From Eulemur rufifrons (taxonomy: Eukaryota > Chordata > Mammalia > Primates > Lemuridae): a DNA stretch of 64,000 nucleotides. The notes under the pieces are model-generated. The model worked only from the letters and a program-made list of their open reading frames with translations, ran no database searches and was not told where the DNA came from. How positions within the stretch are numbered: position 1 is the first letter of the stretch; the number at the start of each line of letters is the position of its first letter. Of the stretch, positions 58,080 through 64,000 are shown one piece after another. The stretch lies in the NCBI RefSeq assembly GCF_041146395.1, contig NC_090989.1, positions 45,224,501 through 45,288,500 of the forward strand. The letters run 5' to 3'. A program made the position numbers and the translations under genes.

Positions 58080-58925
58080 TTTATCTAACACTGTTACATT
58101 GCAGGCACTACAATAGGTAGCAGTACTTGGTATAGAGAGATTTAAAAAAGAACTGAATCCCACCATCTAAAATCTCAGCGTCTGATGGGATCTATTACAG
58201 CTACATAAATTGATCACAGTGCAAGACACATCATGAAAAGTAGTATGATAGAAGTACAAAATTTATTAATTCTAAATTAAGGATTTTTGAAAGGCCTCCT
58301 GGGGAAAGTAAAATTTGAATAAATTCTTAAATAATTATATGACCTTGACAGAGGGAGTTAAGGGCCATGAGCCTGGCTAAGGACAGAACCTGGCTGAATG
58401 TTTCATTTAAAAAAGGGTTGTGAAACAGAGATAAGCAGGGAAGATTAAGAAGAATGGTTCAGAGAGACAAGACAAATGAGTACAGTGTAACAGAGGCTAA
58501 GAAAAGAACATTAAAAGGAGGAGATATAGAGTCAAACACTGCAGTTATAGCAATAGAGGATGAAAAGTAAAAGGCTGTTTTTGCCAATGCATTTGAAATA
58601 TTTCATTAAATTAGTGGAAGGATCAGAGCTCAGGTAGGTGTTGAAGACCAAGCAAAAGGCAACAAATTAGAAGGAGAGAATGTAGGCTTAGCCTTTAGAA
58701 TTTTGGTAGTGCAGGGAATGAGGAAAGTAGAATAATAAAATGAGAGGGAAGTAAAGACAAGGGGCTGTTTTGACTTGTATTATTTTTAGAATAAAAACGA
58801 TTTGGGCATGTTTATAGGTCTAAGAGAAATAGCTGAACAAAGTTTGAAAATAAGGGATGACTGATAGCACAAGAGCACAAGAGAAGAATGAGAAGGATAG
58901 GAAGACTAGAGAGGCAAGGTATAAG
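58080..58925 (-). mobile_element. L2-type LINE, minus strand
   Basis: Antisense L2-like order: 'ttatctaacactgttacatt', 'gcaggcactacaataggtag', 'aaaggcctcctggggaaagt' and 'aggcaacaaattagaaggag'-type blocks. Diverged; the right half is less certain. Confidence 0.55.
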
Positions 58926-58929
58926 TCAG

Positions 58930-60965
<2,036 letters not shown>

Positions 60966-60969
60966 AGGA

Positions 60970-61535
60970 TTTCCTGTTAAGCCTCTCAGTTTGTTTATTC
61001 TTTGCCCTATTATCCCTTGTCCTAGGCAGCAGCTAATGCATTTGCTTTAAATGGTTTTGACAAATGCCTTCGGGGTAGCTACCTCAGTCCTGGATTGTTC
61101 TGGATTAGACAAAGTAAAGGCAAGCCCTTTGAGCTGGTCCTTCCCTCAGCTAAGACAAACCCTTTGAGCTGGCCATTTAGTTGATAGATCAAAACAAGCA
61201 ATCCAGTTATTTGAGAATAAATTCTGTTCTGCAATCTCTGGTACTAGAAACCTATACAAGGAATATAACCTGTTGTCTCAAAGGCTGCCTGTGAGCTGGG
61301 AAGAGGGGAGTGGGAATATAGTAAGTTGGCATGGCACAAAGCTCTCTTATTGAGATTCAGCTATTTTTTTCTTGGTTAAGCATTTACCTGGTTGCTATAA
61401 ACCCTTGATTAGTTTCCAGAGTTCTGATAAAGTTGATTGTGACAGTCCTTGCCAGTTTATTTACTGCTTTTGTGGAAGAATAAGCTTTTTGAGTTCTCTA
61501 CTCCACCAATTTTTCCTGTTGCCACTCCCTAGACT
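60970..61535. other. Non-coding stretch, nothing recognised
   Basis: No gene or nameable repeat. 'aaccctttgagctggcca' near 61148 echoes 'agccctttgagctggtcc' near 61123, a small imperfect direct repeat. Confidence 0.4.
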
Positions 61536-61539
61536 AGGT

Positions 61540-61905
61540 TTTTGTTAGAGTAACTAACAATTCCCACATTTTAGTGGACCAACACCGCAAAGGTTTATTT
61601 ATTGCTCAAGAATGATTCATCTCCATTGTGGGCAGGCTGGAGGCTCTACTCCATGTCCACCTCTACTTTAAGTCTCAGGAGGATGGAACAGACAATTTGG
61701 AGCAATGCCAAAAGCTAAGCCTGAGGGAAAGAGAACATGTCAAATCGTCCACTGACACTTCAATCTTCTATCTGGAAGTGACCCGTGCACATTTCAGTGG
61801 GCCAAAGCAAGTCACATGGCCATCCCTGACTTCAAAGGGATGGGGAAATATACTCCTACTAGGTAAATAGAAGGAGAGGGAATTGAATATTTGTGAATAG
61901 CAATA
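61540..61905 (+). mobile_element. Old interspersed repeat, family not assigned
   Basis: 'cccacattttagtggaccaa', 'ggtttatttattgctcaaga', 'ggaggctctactccatgtcc', 'tatctggaagtgacccgtgc', 'ccaaagcaagtcacatggcc' and 'attgaatatttgtgaatagc' follow a common old mammalian repeat that I recognise by pattern but cannot name. Confidence 0.5.
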
Positions 61906-61909
61906 ATTT

Positions 61910-63220
61910 GCAAAGCAAATTTGAAGATTTTTCTACTCAGGTTGTAGTTAAGAGTACTTATATTAAGTAGCCTTGAGCCTCAGAGTAAATGGTGAGATAA
62001 TTTGCTATGAGTGCAGGAGGTGAAGACTATGTGGAGGACCTGAGAATATGGAAAACATTTGGGACAGTTGTATGTAGGTATTCAATACAATATTATATGT
62101 AAGTATCAAATACAGTGGTAGTTAAAAATAAAGGGAGTTGTTGAGCACTGTTGAAGACTCAGCTGAAGTTAGTTATGTATTCATACTGCAGCTAGTCATT
62201 GTGGATTATTCTGTAGTAATGCTTCACAGCTCAAGAAAAACAAAATATACTTAGCATTACAAGGTGACCTACAACATAACAGGCACTAAAATACAAGGAA
62301 AGGCCATGCTTGAATTTGGGTAATTGTGCTAATTTGAGATTTATTTTCTTTTCTTCCCACTGGCTTATGTAATGTTTTTGAACAGTTGAACCTCATTTAT
62401 TCTACTTTGAACAAATCCAAATGTAGTGATGTGAAACCTGTGGGAGATACTTGCCCATGGCTTGGCTGGATGATCTGCCCATGAAATGCTATTGATAAGA
62501 CATACTTCTTGTCCTCCAACAAGCATATTTAAAATTTTTTTTATCTTGAAAAAAATACATAAGTGACAACTTTATTGTTTCACCTTTGGAAATTTATTAG
62601 AGGATTGGGATAGAAAAGGAATGATAAATTATTCTTTCCAGATTGAAGAGAAAAATATAGGAGATTTAAACATTGGTGATTGGGTACTTTCTACTTGCAC
62701 TGAGGGTGGGGTGAGAAGAGACAATTACATTATGTGGAATAGACCTAACAACTCGTTTGAAACATTAGGTGGCAGGGTCAAGTTTGAACCTGGACACAGG
62801 AGGGGTTGGTTGCTCTAGTGATTGACAGCTCCAGGAAAATTCTTAGAGTTTGATTGTTAACTATAGGAGGAGTATACTAGCCAGTTGATGATAAAACCAA
62901 AACCAAGTGAACATAAACAGATGGCTGCGTAGCAACTCTTTGTCAGTACTTACCCTGGAAGTGATCTACATGACAATATTAAGAGTGTCCTCATCCTGCA
63001 ACACCACCAGTCTTGTCTGCCCTTCTGCAACCTTCAGCCTCATCACCTTCTCCAAGGTAAAGCCAGGAATAAGATAGACACAACTTAAAGAACAACTGCC
63101 TTCATAAAAGGCTTTTAAGAGGGTTCTGGGGAAAATTTCTAGTACCTCTAACAAAGATGCTTAAAAAAGAAATTGACAGTCATCTGTCTTGAAAGGTTTA
63201 GATTCATTCCATAGATAGGC
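61910..63220. other. Non-coding stretch, nothing recognised
   Basis: No gene or nameable repeat. Confidence 0.45.
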
Positions 63221-63224
63221 TGAG

Positions 63225-64000
63225 TTTATTTATTCAGTGGATCTTTACTGAGTCCTACTGAGGATAAGAATCACACACAGCTGAATAACAAGTGATCATT
63301 GTCCTTATGAATCTTATAATACAGCAAAAGGTAAAAGAGTACTTGTAGACCTCCAAAACTGTTGTAGAAAGAATGTAATCAGGGCCACAAATAAGGTGAA
63401 AACAATGCCAAGGGAGTTTCAGATAAAGTAATGCTCATATTAGTTGGGTAGATCATCAAAAATTTGATGAAGAAGTCAACACTTTAACTGGGTCTCCAGG
63501 ATTGTCAGAATTTCATCACATTGAAAACAGGTGTTATTTCATAAGAAATGACACAAACACAGATGAAAGTCTATGAGATACATTCTGGAAATAGAGTGTA
63601 CCAGTTTAGTGAGGAAAATGGCACTGAACTGTAGGAGATAAAGTTGAGAATGTTCATAGGAATTATACAGAGCTCTGAATGCTAGGATGTAGAGAATGTG
63701 TTCTATCTGGTTGACAATGGAAGACACTCAAGGCTTTACAACTCTTTCTTTACATGACCAAAACTGTGCTTATGGAAAATATCACTCTGGTTGCCATCTG
63801 GGGTAGCATAGAATCGGGGGAGACTGGGGGACAAAGTAACCAGTTAGGAGGCTATTTCAATAGTTCTGGGCAAGATATGAGGACGCAAATGAGTGTGGTG
63901 GCAGAGGGAATGAAAGTAGTGTCCAGATGTGACTAGAGAGACATGATAGGTGATTGTGTATACTGAAGGGTGAGGAGGTAAATTTGCCTTTGATGGTTTG
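63225..64000 (-). mobile_element. L2-type LINE, minus strand, runs off the window
   Basis: 'tttattcagtggatctttac', 'cattgtccttatgaatctta', 'ctttaactgggtctccagga', 'tatcactctggttgccatct', 'accagttaggaggctatttc' and 'aatagttctgggcaagatat' follow the antisense order of an old L2-type LINE. Continues past 64000. Confidence 0.6.

Overview
This window looks like nuclear, gene-poor DNA from a strepsirrhine primate (lemur or loris group). It is AT-rich, has no bacterial-style gene packing, and is filled with interspersed repeats. Three things point to the lineage. The Alu at 32867-33168 has the 'gagcaagggcaagacccc' left arm that I associate with lemur and loris Alu. Several young L1 elements carry a G-rich 3' UTR ending in 'cataatatgctgaaataaa' that I associate with strepsirrhine L1. 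Dimeric AluJ-type elements are also present. I recognise no functional host protein-coding gene and no RNA gene.

Layout. 1-11 kb: an old LTR-like repeat split by an L1 with a 5' inversion (2103-4278), an AluJ (5546-5836), MIRs and an MLT1 LTR. 11.3-19.2 kb: a decayed but nearly full-length L1 on the minus strand (5' UTR, ORF1, ORF2, 3' UTR), itself split by a younger inverted L1 (13514-14075). 19-24 kb: MIRs, an ancient L1M with a perfect palindrome, a MER5A and a very short L1 3' end. 24.9-27.2 kb: a third inverted L1. 28-36 kb: MIRb, a MaLR LTR, L2, two ancient L1M pieces, the lemur-type Alu, a fourth inverted L1 (35707-36062) and an unusual 294-bp element that joins an L1 5' end to an L1 3' end (36469-36762). 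38.6-42.2 kb: an ancient L1M/HAL1-like element. 42.97-45.37 kb: a nearly full-length Tigger1 DNA transposon with a broken pogo/CENP-B-type transposase. 46-52 kb: L2, MIR, a 21-bp tandem duplication and a 121-bp L1 tail with perfect target-site duplications. 52.7-56 kb: a young 5'-truncated L1 with an open ORF2 frame of about 615 codons and a composite 3' tail, lying directly against a decayed actin retrocopy. 57-64 kb: L2 fragments, an L1M carrying an AluJ, and an unassigned old repeat.

The window is best read as a layered record of L1 activity. Ancient L1M, L2, MIR, Tigger and MaLR sequences form the substrate. The early-primate L1 and AluJ layer came next, and a young strepsirrhine L1 family came last. 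L1 reverse transcriptase is the likely agent for the Alus and the actin copy as well. No undescribed gene system was found. The points most worth a second look are the L1 5'-3' fusion element, the composite tail of the young L1, the run of four 5'-inverted L1s, and the variable 3' UTR repeat units of the young family. Family names come from memory of consensus sequences and were not checked by a database search.
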